Shown here: positions 9,501 to 17,414 of the stretch, one piece after another
Position numbering within the stretch: the first letter of the stretch is position 1
Layout: every line of letters starts with the position of its first letter
NCBI GenBank assembly: GCA_027451885.1
Contig: DAIDHX010000179.1
Location: 1 to 64,000, forward strand
Reading direction: 5' to 3'
DNA length: 64,000 bases
Source of the DNA: Planctomycetales bacterium
Lineage (GTDB): Bacteria; Planctomycetota; Planctomycetia; Isosphaerales; Isosphaeraceae
Made by a program: the position numbers and the translations under genes
The notes under the pieces: model-generated
The model's input: the letters and a program-made list of their open reading frames with translations, nothing else
What the model was told of the DNA's origin: nothing
Databases searched by the model: none

Positions 9501-12500
9501 TCAATCATGGAGGAGCATCTCACTCCGTGGGTCCATGCCGTTACGGAGCAGGGTGTCAGAGCCCTGGCACTCCGCCATGAGGCAGTCCGTGTCTTCCGCG
9601 CAAAGCAGCTCTGGAAGTGCGACATCTGCGGATCCTATGCCGCAAGCTATCTCGATGGAGTTTGTCCGGAACGAGGGTGTCACGGTTCTCTCAAGGACGT
9701 CCCAGAACAGGACCGTCCGGAACAATCTCCAGATGGTCACATGTTCGTGCAGAGCTATGTAAAAGGTCCGCGACGGGAACTCCGATGCGAGGAACATACA
9801 GCACAGCTCTCGCCCGAGTTTGGCCAGGAGGTCCAGGAAGCCTTCCAATGTGGACAGGTCAACACCCTCTCATGCTCCACGACGTACGAGATGGGCGTAG
9901 ACATCGGATCCCTCCAAGCGATCGTGCTCCGAAACGTCCCGCCGAGCACAGTGAATTACGTTCAGCGGGCGGGTCGGGCCGGCCGCCGAGCGGATACCGT
10001 CGCGTTCGTCCTGACCTTCTGCCAACGCCGTCCTCATGACCGGCATCATTTCCAGTCGCCAAAGGGCATCATCGCCGGACGAATCCGTCCGCCCCAGATC
10101 GACCTCGCCAACCAGAAGATCCTCCAGAGGCACTGCAATGCAGAAATCCTGACGGAATACTGGGGGTGGTTAGACGCTCAGTCCGTGGGCGGAAGGTCCG
10201 ACGCATTTCGAATGGCCGGAAACGTCGGGGCTTTCTTCGACGACCGTCTCGACGGCACGAATACGACGCCGTACGAATATCTCCGGACATGGCTTGCCGA
10301 CGAAGCCAACCGCCTGCGATGCCTCGAGCGGCTCGGGCACGCTTTCAGTCTCACGGCTGAAGACGCTGCCCGCCATTGCCATCGTATGGCTGATTCGGCC
10401 TCGACCGAGTCGAATCCCTTGGCAAGGGCCGCCGAGGATTCGCTCGGCCTCTTGAAGAGCTTTCACGAAGGTATAGAGGAGCATAGGGTCCGAGAGGCCG
10501 ATTGGCGCGAGAAGGCGGCTGAGGCACGAAGGACTGGGGACATCCTGTCTCGGCAACAATTGGCCAAGGAGGAAGACCAAGCGCATAGAGCAGTTAGGTC
10601 CTTCGAGATTCTAGAGCGGCAGCAGAGGGACGAGTTTCTGATCTCGTTCTTGATGTCCCGCGGCGTCTTGCCGAGCTTCGCATTCCCCGTCAACGTTGGG
10701 AAGTTGCACGTCCTTGCTGAGGAAATGCGCGAGAGTCGGAGGGCGAACACACCGACCATGCTCAAGTTCGACCGCGATATGAAGATCGCACTCAGCGAAT
10801 ACGCTCCCGGGGCTGAGATCGTTGCCGGCAAACGCATCTATGGCTCGATTGGGCTTAGGAAATTCCCGGTGCAGGAATTCGATTGGTTCAACTGGTTTCG
10901 CATCTGTCCGAAGTGCAATGGGCTCGAATTGATGTCCGATAGGTCGAGTCTCCCCCAATGCGACCCCGAATGTCGATACTGCGGTGAGATGGTTCCAGCG
11001 AGTCATAGAAGTCCACGACAATGGATCGAGCCCAGATGGGGCTTCGTGACGGACATCAACGCCAAGGCCGGAATCCCCCGAGGGCAAAGACCCTGGCGAA
11101 TCCCAACGGTTCGCGCCTTCTTCATCGGTGGTCGCCCCACACTGCCTGACAGGGAGGCTCCCGCAGATGGACGCCCTCCCGTTGAAACGTTCCCCGCAGT
11201 ACATGAGGAACTCTTCGTAGAGGGGCGTTACGCGAGCGGGCGGAGCCTCCTCGTGCTCAATCTGGGCGTTTTCAGCACAACTAAGGACGGGGTTTCGCTT
11301 CGTGACGGGTTCAAGGTCTGCAACCGTTGCGGGCGGGCTGACTTCAGGGGCCGGATACCGAAGAAAGGGCACCCTGCTCCATACCACCGTTTCGGAGCCG
11401 CATGCACGGGCCCCATTGGCATTGGTCCCTTCACCAGAGGTGAACCCGTCGCCTTGGGCCATCGCTACGAAACTGACGTAGTCTGGTTGGAGTTCCTCGG
11501 CGTGCCTGAAGAGCAAGCAGCTTCCGCGGGCTTCTGGCTCAGTCTCGCTTACGCGCTTACGAACGCCGCCACCGCCGAATTGAACATCGAGAGAAATGAC
11601 CTCGAGGCGACGACCGTCCCGCTCGAGAGGGAAAAAAGGCACGCGATCGTTCTCTACGACGCCGTTCCGGGAGGCGCCGGGCACTGTCGCCAGATCCTCC
11701 ACAACCTCCCCGCGGTCGTACGCCATGCTCGGGACCGGTTGGCCTCGTGCGATTGCGACCCGCAGGTAACGGGTTGCTATGGATGCCTGTGCGATTACCA
11801 AAACCAATTCGCCCACGATCAGTTGTCCCGCGGCGGTGCTCTCAATTACCTCGACCGGCTAGTAGACGAACTCGATCGAGGTGACCCAGCCCCCTGGCGT
11901 CAGCCAAGCCGTTCGCCCTGTCGCGAGATCGTCGACTCGCTTCACGAAGCCACTGGTGTCGTGAGCCTAACCGTTCACTCCATCGAATCCGGCACAATTC
12001 TGGGCCTGAACAAAGACTGGTTCGACATCCTGAAGGAGGTCGCTTCCCGTCCTTGCGGTTCTCGTAAGCTCAATCTCTTCATCGGTTCGTCCCCTGAACC
12101 CGGCAGAGACCCGGGGGCAACTGTGGCCTATCATCGTCTCGCCGAGCTGCAGCAACTAGGAGTCAACCTTCAGCTCTACGGGGAATCCGCACCCGAGTAC
12201 GCGAGTCTTCAGATCGACCTCCACGATCCGCGGGAAGGAATGGTCTGGCGCTGGCCCTGGTCGAACCCCCTCTCGCCCCTGATCGACAACGTCCAGAGAA
12301 GCAGACTCGGCCGCGTGGACATCGCTTTGCAATCGTTGGGAGCGACATCCGAAAGAGGCCCGTTACGTCTTCCAGAATTGAAGGAGTTTCATCATTTCCT
12401 GCTGCACCCAAGGATTCGACAGGACCCATGGGACGAGCGCTACCTCGGGCCGGTTCTGTCTCGACCCATTCATCGCCTGATGCTCATCGACCCGCATTTC

Positions 12501-12920
12501 TTGAGCGGAGCCGAGAAGCGAGACATGCTGGACCGATTCTTGCGTCGAATCGTCCCATCCGACCGCGTCGAAGTACGAGTTAAGACAGGTAGAGCAGCAA
12601 GGTTCGACGAGTTCCACGATCCTCGGACTCAAGACCAGGAGTGTCGCTCTCTGGAGAGTCGTCACCGACGGCTCAATCTTAGTGTCCTTATCCCAGACGG
12701 TATGCTCGAAGAGCACGACCGAACGATCTTGATTCAAACGGGTGACAGTCGCTCGTACCGTATTCTTTTGGGCCAGGGCCTATTTGGCTTCGAAGAGCGC
12801 TGCCGGAAGAGTTCCGAGGCAGTGTGGTTTGAGATCGGAACCCAGGAGTTTGAGGTCGGTTGGAACTCCCATTGGACCAGGTCGCCGAGCAGAATCAATC
12901 AGCCTTCGAGGAGGTACTAG
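6576..12920 (+). CDS. DruE-like superfamily 2 helicase with DUF1998 region, probable anti-phage defence
   Basis: About 2114 residues from ATG 6576 (GGGGA upstream; N-terminus MNPIDVANALRHRYISYL); a GTG at 6525 would add 17. Counting from the ATG: YTHQ at 126-129, Walker A GTGSGKTE at 154-161, YPMNAL near 195, LDEAH at 300-304, TSATL near 344. The second RecA domain has EMGVDIG near 1105 and QRAGRAGR near 1130. Cysteine clusters near 675 (CxYC), 1010 (CxxC) and 1445 (CxxC) look zinc-binding. A DUF1998-type region follows (VPGGAGHC near 1695, then a CDC and CYGCLC cluster near 1725-1740). The last ~300 residues hold an HDRTIL motif that may be a diverged phospholipase D-like fold. Size, domain order and partner gene match DruE of Druantia, an ATP-driven translocase that blocks phage. 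DISARM and Dpd also use DUF1998 helicases but with other partners. Confidence 0.78.
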   Translation: MNPIDVANALRHRYISYLSTMFGLSQAFSEFGREFERILSEPGQLLAGPFLEATAPYSSSDDTLESLVEMGVLHEGFRNLFAASEAAAPSVTNRPQAQRLVFRIGGTSTPTRRDRRERIPGDRKLYTHQVLAIRRLCREIDRYDVDRHTVVASGTGSGKTECFLLPAIDWVLRHPTRNREGQSVVGRGLRVLLVYPMNALVNDQIRRLRQLVGYRSDRGDAPIPITFARYTSETRDNPQIARQREPDAPSNQILTRTEIINNPPDILITNFAMLEQALLRPQESPFFNEVDEFAWRFLILDEAHSYRGAQAIELARLMQRVRAAVRRGKRNKRVPEREPVCIATSATLVDPKTPPTEQRQATAQFAGALFGLSITDESVIFAQREDPATWGDPWTFRDLDSSRTADESWCHLDPAVFSQLDLPADEPFWQRFAGIAIPEVYDAARTIAGNDRRAFLFHLLKGHPRFHWLWSRIKDEPERVEILADEWGGSDANAVLSALENLVAGCNAARRRPGDQSLLPCRYHLFASALEGLFVDLAADGEVAPPGKPWSLPELAIRELAVRRFLPSGRLAFEIAHCNGCGYPLVVTETSRKAEGNLDQPPAWERPVHFLAFRPDRSEGDPLPPARLDLTTGGIVPDIGRSSTGLYRTLYQVPLSKNCTDIKSCPYCGRDHHFPSVASRMMTGQDAPVSVLTEALYEQLPGLRPDQLATLQENYGHRCGANNDPIVGEARKLLIFSDSRQNAAFMASYLQDHTSTYLIRKVAFDAFRNNPGVLSLGDWASLTVSEIGAKSLHIPFLEDRDLADIGTGGPFRESYLRENQARRNRILSWLLDEVSGSQPLALEALGLLQVGVPWGDIRVLGQPRETSLEAEFQWPGPPLTIGDLKDLIDRVFRHMRRRFLVTAPSGVDRPGFGGPTQPYLVREKTPEHDDHFHGLLNANNQDTIYVEFFRRWAKRRSGGHDPSPEVIRAMGSAIFSIMEEHLTPWVHAVTEQGVRALALRHEAVRVFRAKQLWKCDICGSYAASYLDGVCPERGCHGSLKDVPEQDRPEQSPDGHMFVQSYVKGPRRELRCEEHTAQLSPEFGQEVQEAFQCGQVNTLSCSTTYEMGVDIGSLQAIVLRNVPPSTVNYVQRAGRAGRRADTVAFVLTFCQRRPHDRHHFQSPKGIIAGRIRPPQIDLANQKILQRHCNAEILTEYWGWLDAQSVGGRSDAFRMAGNVGAFFDDRLDGTNTTPYEYLRTWLADEANRLRCLERLGHAFSLTAEDAARHCHRMADSASTESNPLARAAEDSLGLLKSFHEGIEEHRVREADWREKAAEARRTGDILSRQQLAKEEDQAHRAVRSFEILERQQRDEFLISFLMSRGVLPSFAFPVNVGKLHVLAEEMRESRRANTPTMLKFDRDMKIALSEYAPGAEIVAGKRIYGSIGLRKFPVQEFDWFNWFRICPKCNGLELMSDRSSLPQCDPECRYCGEMVPASHRSPRQWIEPRWGFVTDINAKAGIPRGQRPWRIPTVRAFFIGGRPTLPDREAPADGRPPVETFPAVHEELFVEGRYASGRSLLVLNLGVFSTTKDGVSLRDGFKVCNRCGRADFRGRIPKKGHPAPYHRFGAACTGPIGIGPFTRGEPVALGHRYETDVVWLEFLGVPEEQAASAGFWLSLAYALTNAATAELNIERNDLEATTVPLEREKRHAIVLYDAVPGGAGHCRQILHNLPAVVRHARDRLASCDCDPQVTGCYGCLCDYQNQFAHDQLSRGGALNYLDRLVDELDRGDPAPWRQPSRSPCREIVDSLHEATGVVSLTVHSIESGTILGLNKDWFDILKEVASRPCGSRKLNLFIGSSPEPGRDPGATVAYHRLAELQQLGVNLQLYGESAPEYASLQIDLHDPREGMVWRWPWSNPLSPLIDNVQRSRLGRVDIALQSLGATSERGPLRLPELKEFHHFLLHPRIRQDPWDERYLGPVLSRPIHRLMLIDPHFLSGAEKRDMLDRFLRRIVPSDRVEVRVKTGRAARFDEFHDPRTQDQECRSLESRHRRLNLSVLIPDGMLEEHDRTILIQTGDSRSYRILLGQGLFGFEERCRKSSEAVWFEIGTQEFEVGWNSHWTRSPSRINQPSRRY

Positions 12921-13363
12921 CGCTAGTAGCCCGTCGAAATTTCCCTCTCACTGTCTTTCAGCATATAAGGACATGCGAAAGACTTATACCTTGCGACAAC
13001 GTATGTCCTGACTCCGACTCGGAAAACGAGGGTCTGGTTCTGGTCCGTGGTTCTGGTCCCCCGTCCAGGAGCCACGTCGCCTGATCATGATCCGCGCGCG
13101 ATTGAACTCGCGAGGAATCGTTGAGCGCTCGGCCTGGCCTGCGGAGAATCGGCCTGGCCAATGGAAAACGGTGTCTAGTTCTGGCCTGGAAACCCTTCCG
13201 CCCGCTGCCAGACAAGCCGGATCAACGCCGCGTCCATCGGCGGCACACGCGTCCGTGGTAGGGCACACGAGCGGACGCTTCGCGGTCGTAATGCGCGGGG
13301 TCGCGCGGAGGTTGCGGGGGCGGGCGCAGCGCCTGGATTGGGACACAGGCGCTTACGTGCACC
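12921..13363. other. Gene-free stretch downstream of the defence genes
   Basis: About 440 bases with no supported gene. It contains short direct repeats (TCGGCCTGGCC twice near 13130-13160; GGTTCTGGTCC twice near 13035-13060). No clear intrinsic terminator follows the helicase gene and no integrase or tRNA fragment marks an island end here. Confidence 0.5.
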
Positions 13364-14722
13364 CTATCGAGCGGCGAGGCGCCGGCCGAACTTGACCAGG
13401 TAATAGACAGGTACGCCCAGGAGAATGCTGGCCAGCGAATAAAGCGAGACCCGCTGCCGCTCCTGAAACGCGGCCCAGGTGAGGAGTGCGGTCACGACCA
13501 GGAAGATCGCCGGGGTGACAGGATAACCCGGGCAACGGAACGGGCGGGACGCATCCGGGCGCTTGATCCTGAGGACGTAGATGGAGCTGATCGCCAGCAT
13601 CGAAAACAGAGACAGGCCCACACTGGCGTAGACGACGATGTTTTCGAACGTGCCCGTCCACAGAATGACGATCGCAACGCTCGATTGCAGCAGCGTGGCG
13701 ATCGCCGGAGTGCCAGCCTTGCGCGTTAAGCGGGCGGCAATCGCCGGGAACTGCCCCGCAACCGCCATCGCGTACACGACCCGGGGACCAATGAGCACAT
13801 AAGCGCTCAAGGTGGAAAGCAAAAGCGCTCCCACAACCACGCTGAAGGCGCTTGAGATCGTGCCGCTGAACAATCTCCGGGCCGCCAGCTCGGCGATCGG
13901 GGCGACGGCGTCGAGCCCGTCCTTGTTTGCTGGATCGGCGATGATCGCCTTCACGTCCGCGGCCGAGAGCGCGAGCCCGTAGACCACGTTGAGGAGCAGG
14001 TAAAGCGCAGCGACCACCGCGACGCCAAGCACGATCGCGCGGGGGAGCATGCGCTCCGGATGCTTGATCTCTCCCGCCAGGTAAGAGGCCGCATTCCAGC
14101 CAATGTACGCGTACGAGATGTAAACCATCGACCCCATCATCGTTGTCAGCATCGCGCCCGTGACGGGCGTGCGATCGAGCAAGTTGGGGTAATGGCTGCT
14201 GCCGGCAAAAAGCCCGGCCAGGCCAAAAACGACCAGGATTCCAAGCTTCAGGATTGTGATCACCCCCTGCACTCTGGCGGAATTGGAACGCCCGGTGACA
14301 TGAATGAGTGAGAACAAAACGATGAGTCCGGAGGCCATGAGCCGCTGAATCAGAACCGCATCGGAATTTGCCGCGAGGAATGGCGTCAGGAAATACTTGG
14401 CGGAACCGAACGCGGCGGCTGCGCTCGGTCCTGAGAATCCGATCAGAAACGACACCCAGCCCGAAAGAAACGCGGGCAAGGGGCCATAGGCTTCATAAAG
14501 GAAGACGTAATCGCCGCCGGTTTTGGGGATCATCGCCGAGAGTTCAGCGAGCGTCAAAGCGCCACAGATCGCGACGACCGCGCCGAGAACCCAGAGCGCG
14601 AGCATCCACTGGTTACTGCCGACCAGCGCGACGGTATATCCCGATGTGGTCAGAACACCCACGCCGACCATGCTTGCGACAACCAGAAACGTTGCCGTGC
14701 CCAGGCCGAACTCGGCTGGCAT
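13364..14722 (-). CDS. APC-family amino acid permease
   Basis: About 452 residues with roughly twelve hydrophobic segments, the usual size and topology of the amino acid-polyamine-organocation superfamily. The N-terminus GLGTATFLVVASMVGVGVL is the first transmembrane helix with its conserved broken-helix glycines; KTGGDYVFLYEAYG near residue 75 and YIGWNAASYLAGEIKHPER in the middle are typical APC signatures. It should import an amino acid by cation symport or exchange across the inner membrane; the substrate cannot be read from the sequence. ATG 14722 is preferred over ATG 14764 because AAGGTGG precedes it and the fourteen extra codons lack the GC-rich third positions of the rest. It stands alone; the next gene on this strand starts beyond a 670-base gap. 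Confidence 0.85.
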   Translation of the reverse strand: MPAEFGLGTATFLVVASMVGVGVLTTSGYTVALVGSNQWMLALWVLGAVVAICGALTLAELSAMIPKTGGDYVFLYEAYGPLPAFLSGWVSFLIGFSGPSAAAAFGSAKYFLTPFLAANSDAVLIQRLMASGLIVLFSLIHVTGRSNSARVQGVITILKLGILVVFGLAGLFAGSSHYPNLLDRTPVTGAMLTTMMGSMVYISYAYIGWNAASYLAGEIKHPERMLPRAIVLGVAVVAALYLLLNVVYGLALSAADVKAIIADPANKDGLDAVAPIAELAARRLFSGTISSAFSVVVGALLLSTLSAYVLIGPRVVYAMAVAGQFPAIAARLTRKAGTPAIATLLQSSVAIVILWTGTFENIVVYASVGLSLFSMLAISSIYVLRIKRPDASRPFRCPGYPVTPAIFLVVTALLTWAAFQERQRVSLYSLASILLGVPVYYLVKFGRRLAAR

Positions 14723-15146
14723 GTTCTGGCCACCTTGCGGACATTCGGTTTCTGCTACGTCCATTTCGAGGTTTTCCGGCGAGGGGAGTGAGTTGGAAGG
14801 GTGGAAAACACGCGGTTTTCAGGCAATCTGTAAGTGGATTCGGTGAAATTCGATCTTGAGTCTGGAAAAATCGTTCTCGGCGCTCGAACAATAACGTATA
14901 GGGAGATCAGGAGAGTCGGCGAACGGATTTTTTCAAGAAGAGGTGACCTGCGGCCGGGGGAGTGTAGCGGTGAGCGACTCGCGGACCCTGAAGAGAGGTC
15001 GTGGTTGGCCTCTTGATCGGTGTGTCCAAGGAAGGCTCTCGATTCAGTTTGGCGACGAGGACGAGACTTCGGTCGCCTCGCGGAATCCGGGGAGGGGTGC
15101 ATCCCCAGCGTCCCGTTCGCGCGGCCAGAAAGCGGATTCTCGGACG
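14723..15146. other. Upstream region of the permease gene, no clear gene
   Basis: Several overlapping frames on both strands, none recognised. A plus-strand frame from GTG 14834 reads DSVKFDLESGKIVLGART before losing protein character; it could be another small remnant but is not strong enough to call. Confidence 0.4.
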
Positions 15147-15329
15147 TTTGCCAGTCATCCGCTGGCATATCGTGAAGTTGTTGCCGACTGGCCGGTTGAA
15201 TACCGTGAGCGTTGGGGCCAGCGTGCCAATGCGCTGCAGGATCGCGGCCTGTCCTGGCGTGATGCCGAGACGCAGGCGTTTGTGGAAACCTGGAAGCACT
15301 TCCGCGATCGGAACTCGCCGGCCAGGTGA
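15147..15329 (+). pseudogene. Probable 3' remnant of a small WPVEYRERWG-type gene
   Basis: The last ~60 codons of an open frame ending at TGA 15329 read as real protein: ADWPVEYRERWGQRAN, then LQDRGLSWRDAETQAF and a basic end. A helical W-P-x-x-x-R-E-x-W-G-x-R-A-N motif of this kind is one I associate with the ends of small accessory proteins on bacterial mobile elements, but I cannot name the family. Upstream the frame reads as arginine/serine-rich noise back to a GTG at 14943 with no ribosome binding site and no start codon close to the protein-like part. I read it as a 5'-truncated gene left by decay or rearrangement; a short expressed protein from the GTG is the alternative. Confidence 0.35.
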
Positions 15330-15388
15330 TTCTGCCCTGGCCGACGAATGAGACCGAGGGTGGCGGTTGATTGCTGCCGCGCAAGCCA

Positions 15389-16153
15389 CTATTTCGAGCG
15401 TTTTGCGGGCTGGGGCTTCTCATCCAGCCTGCGGAACATCAAGAAGAAGTTTTGCTTGAACTTCGGCGGGTTGTCGACGTCCATGGCCTTGAAGCCGGCG
15501 GATTCGATCTCGCTCTTGAAGACCTTCTGGCTCGCCCGCACGTGCTTGAGGACGAACTCAGGGCTTTTCCCTTCGACGCGGTCGAAATCGATCACCACGA
15601 GCCGTCCGCCTGGCACAAGGGCGCGATGGATCGAGCCCAGGATCAGGTCTGGCTTCTCGAAGTGGTGATAGACATCGCTGAGGAAGACCAGGTCGAGTGA
15701 ATTGTGCGGCAGGTTTGTGGAATCCTGTCCGCCGCGGATCACGCTGATTTGCGAGAGTCCCTGCGCCCTGGCGGTTGCCTTGATATGTTCAAGGAATTCG
15801 CTGGATACATCCACGGCGAGGACCTTGCCTTCGGGGCCGACCGCCTCGGCGAACAGCCGGGTGTAGAAACCGGTCCCCGCGCCCACGTCGGCGACCCGGT
15901 TTCCCTTTTTGAGCCCGAGCGCCTTCACGACTTCCTTGCGATGGGCGTATGTCTCGCGTTCGTCCGACTCGAAACGGGTAAGGAAGGATTTGACATTGGC
16001 CTTTTTGAACTGGGCGTTGATCTTGGGGTCAGCGCCGGGCCTGGTCTGGGCTTCCTGCGCCGGCCCGGCGGGAACGAGTGCGGCGGTGAGCAATGCCAAC
16101 GCCGTACCTGCGGCAAGCCCCATTGCGCGGCGGCTGAGATTCGACCTGTGCAT
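15389..16153 (-). CDS. Exported SAM-dependent methyltransferase-like protein
   Basis: 254 residues. The N-terminus (MHRSNLSRRAMGLAAG, then a hydrophobic alanine/leucine run to about residue 30) is a signal peptide, possibly Tat-type since it carries RR. The mature part is a class I methyltransferase fold: motif I VADVGAGTGFYTRLF near 87-101, an acidic residue after the second strand (VLAVDVS), DLVFLSDVYHHF near 155 and the GGRLVVIDF strand. An exported methyltransferase fold is odd because SAM is not expected in the periplasm; similar planctomycete and proteobacterial proteins exist with unknown substrate. The ATG shares one base with the TAA of the FG-GAP gene, so the two are translationally coupled. 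Confidence 0.8.
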   Translation of the reverse strand: MHRSNLSRRAMGLAAGTALALLTAALVPAGPAQEAQTRPGADPKINAQFKKANVKSFLTRFESDERETYAHRKEVVKALGLKKGNRVADVGAGTGFYTRLFAEAVGPEGKVLAVDVSSEFLEHIKATARAQGLSQISVIRGGQDSTNLPHNSLDLVFLSDVYHHFEKPDLILGSIHRALVPGGRLVVIDFDRVEGKSPEFVLKHVRASQKVFKSEIESAGFKAMDVDNPPKFKQNFFLMFRRLDEKPQPAKRSK

Positions 16154-17409
16154 TACTTTTTGACCTCCGCTTTGCTGGTTTGGTTCCAGTAAATCACAAC
16201 GTTATGCGAGGCCCGGCCGCCGGCGATGATTTCTGGGAGCCGGTCGCCATCGAGATCGACGGCGAGGGCGTCCTCGCAGGCGACTCCGCCGTCGTCGATC
16301 GTAATTCGCTTGAAGTTGGGCTGCGGCGCGGGGACTGGGTCGAACACGAAAATCCCGGGTCCGCGCGGGCCTGGGGCGTCGATTGGGTTCGGGTCGCGCT
16401 GGCCGATCACGATCTCCTCATCGCCATCCGCGTCGAGATCCGCACACCACACGGCATGCCCCCATTTAAGGGGCTGTGCGATGACCTTGCGAACCCATGG
16501 GCCACGATTCCGGAGGGTTTGCGGTCCCCGTGAAGCAGGCGGGTGGTAGACCACCACGTTCTGTCCATGCCAGGGCTCGATGGTGGCAATGAAGGGATGC
16601 CCGTCGCGCATCCGGCCGAGCTTGATTTCACTTGCTCCCTTGAAGGGGGTGGCGTCTTCGGCCCCTTTACCGATGCGTTCGCGCGTCCAGTGTCCGTCTT
16701 CACCGCGATCGAGAATGAACACACCTTCCCACGCGGCCGCCAGAATCTCCTTCTGCGGATCGCTGTCCAGATTCACAAGCTGGAGATTATGAACGGTGTG
16801 CAAGCTGTCGCAAACGACCTCGTGGCTCCAGGTATCCTGGGCGGGATTGCGGGGAATGTCGTACACGAGGATTCTGGTGCCGGCGCCTTCGCCCCAGTTG
16901 GGCCCCCTGGTTCCGCGCCCTTGCAGCGGCGCCACGACGAGCTGATCGCGGCCGGTTCCCTTGACGTCGCCAAAGCGAATCCTGTGCAAGGTTGGTTCTT
17001 CGCAAGGGATGGGCGTTACCTTCCACGCACCGGAGGAGTCGCGTGCCACCCACTGGAGCGTGCTGGGCTTTGTGGTATCCGCCGGCCGCCAGCCAGCTCC
17101 CACGACAAAATCGGTGCGGCGGTCGCCGTCGAGATCGTTTGCCTGCACGCAAACGTTATCACGCACAGTGAGGCCGCGAATGATGTCTTGCCTGATCCAG
17201 TTGGGATTGTGGTACCAGACAAGCGCGTCTTCGGAGAGGGCGACGATGTCTCGCCTGCCGTCGCCGTCCACATCGGCGACCGTGAGGGCGTAGCAGACTT
17301 CACCGACGCGGTTGTCGATTTGCTGCCGTTTGAACCTGAGCGGCTCGAGCGCCCAGGCCGAGGTGCCGAGCGTGACCGCAACCACGAACGATGCGCAGAG
17401 GAATTTCAT
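16153..17409 (-). CDS. Secreted FG-GAP/VCBS repeat protein
   Basis: 418 residues. A signal peptide (MKFLCASFVVAVTLGTSAWA) precedes a chain of calcium-binding beta-propeller blades: VADVDGDGRRDIVALS near 42-57, QANDLDGDRRTDFVVGAG, LVNLDSDPQKEILAA, CADLDADGDEEIVIG and AVDLDGDRLPEIIAGG near the end. The DxDGDxxxDI pattern is the FG-GAP/VCBS calcium loop, and about seven blades fit a propeller. It is expected outside the cytoplasm. It starts five bases after the ABC ATPase stop and overlaps the methyltransferase start, so the three form an operon. A role in binding sugars or surfaces would fit, but this is inference. Confidence 0.85.
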   Translation of the reverse strand: MKFLCASFVVAVTLGTSAWALEPLRFKRQQIDNRVGEVCYALTVADVDGDGRRDIVALSEDALVWYHNPNWIRQDIIRGLTVRDNVCVQANDLDGDRRTDFVVGAGWRPADTTKPSTLQWVARDSSGAWKVTPIPCEEPTLHRIRFGDVKGTGRDQLVVAPLQGRGTRGPNWGEGAGTRILVYDIPRNPAQDTWSHEVVCDSLHTVHNLQLVNLDSDPQKEILAAAWEGVFILDRGEDGHWTRERIGKGAEDATPFKGASEIKLGRMRDGHPFIATIEPWHGQNVVVYHPPASRGPQTLRNRGPWVRKVIAQPLKWGHAVWCADLDADGDEEIVIGQRDPNPIDAPGPRGPGIFVFDPVPAPQPNFKRITIDDGGVACEDALAVDLDGDRLPEIIAGGRASHNVVIYWNQTSKAEVKK

Positions 17410-17414
17410 TCAAG

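Noticed and set aside
10611-11816. A 401-codon minus-strand frame inside the helicase gene
   Set aside because: It is fully antisense to the DUF1998 part of the helicase, which has clear motifs; composition is that of a shadow frame.
2768-12920. DISARM or Dpd identity for the large helicase locus
   Set aside because: DISARM splits the helicase and DUF1998 proteins and includes a methyltransferase; Dpd needs queuosine-type modification genes. None of these is present.
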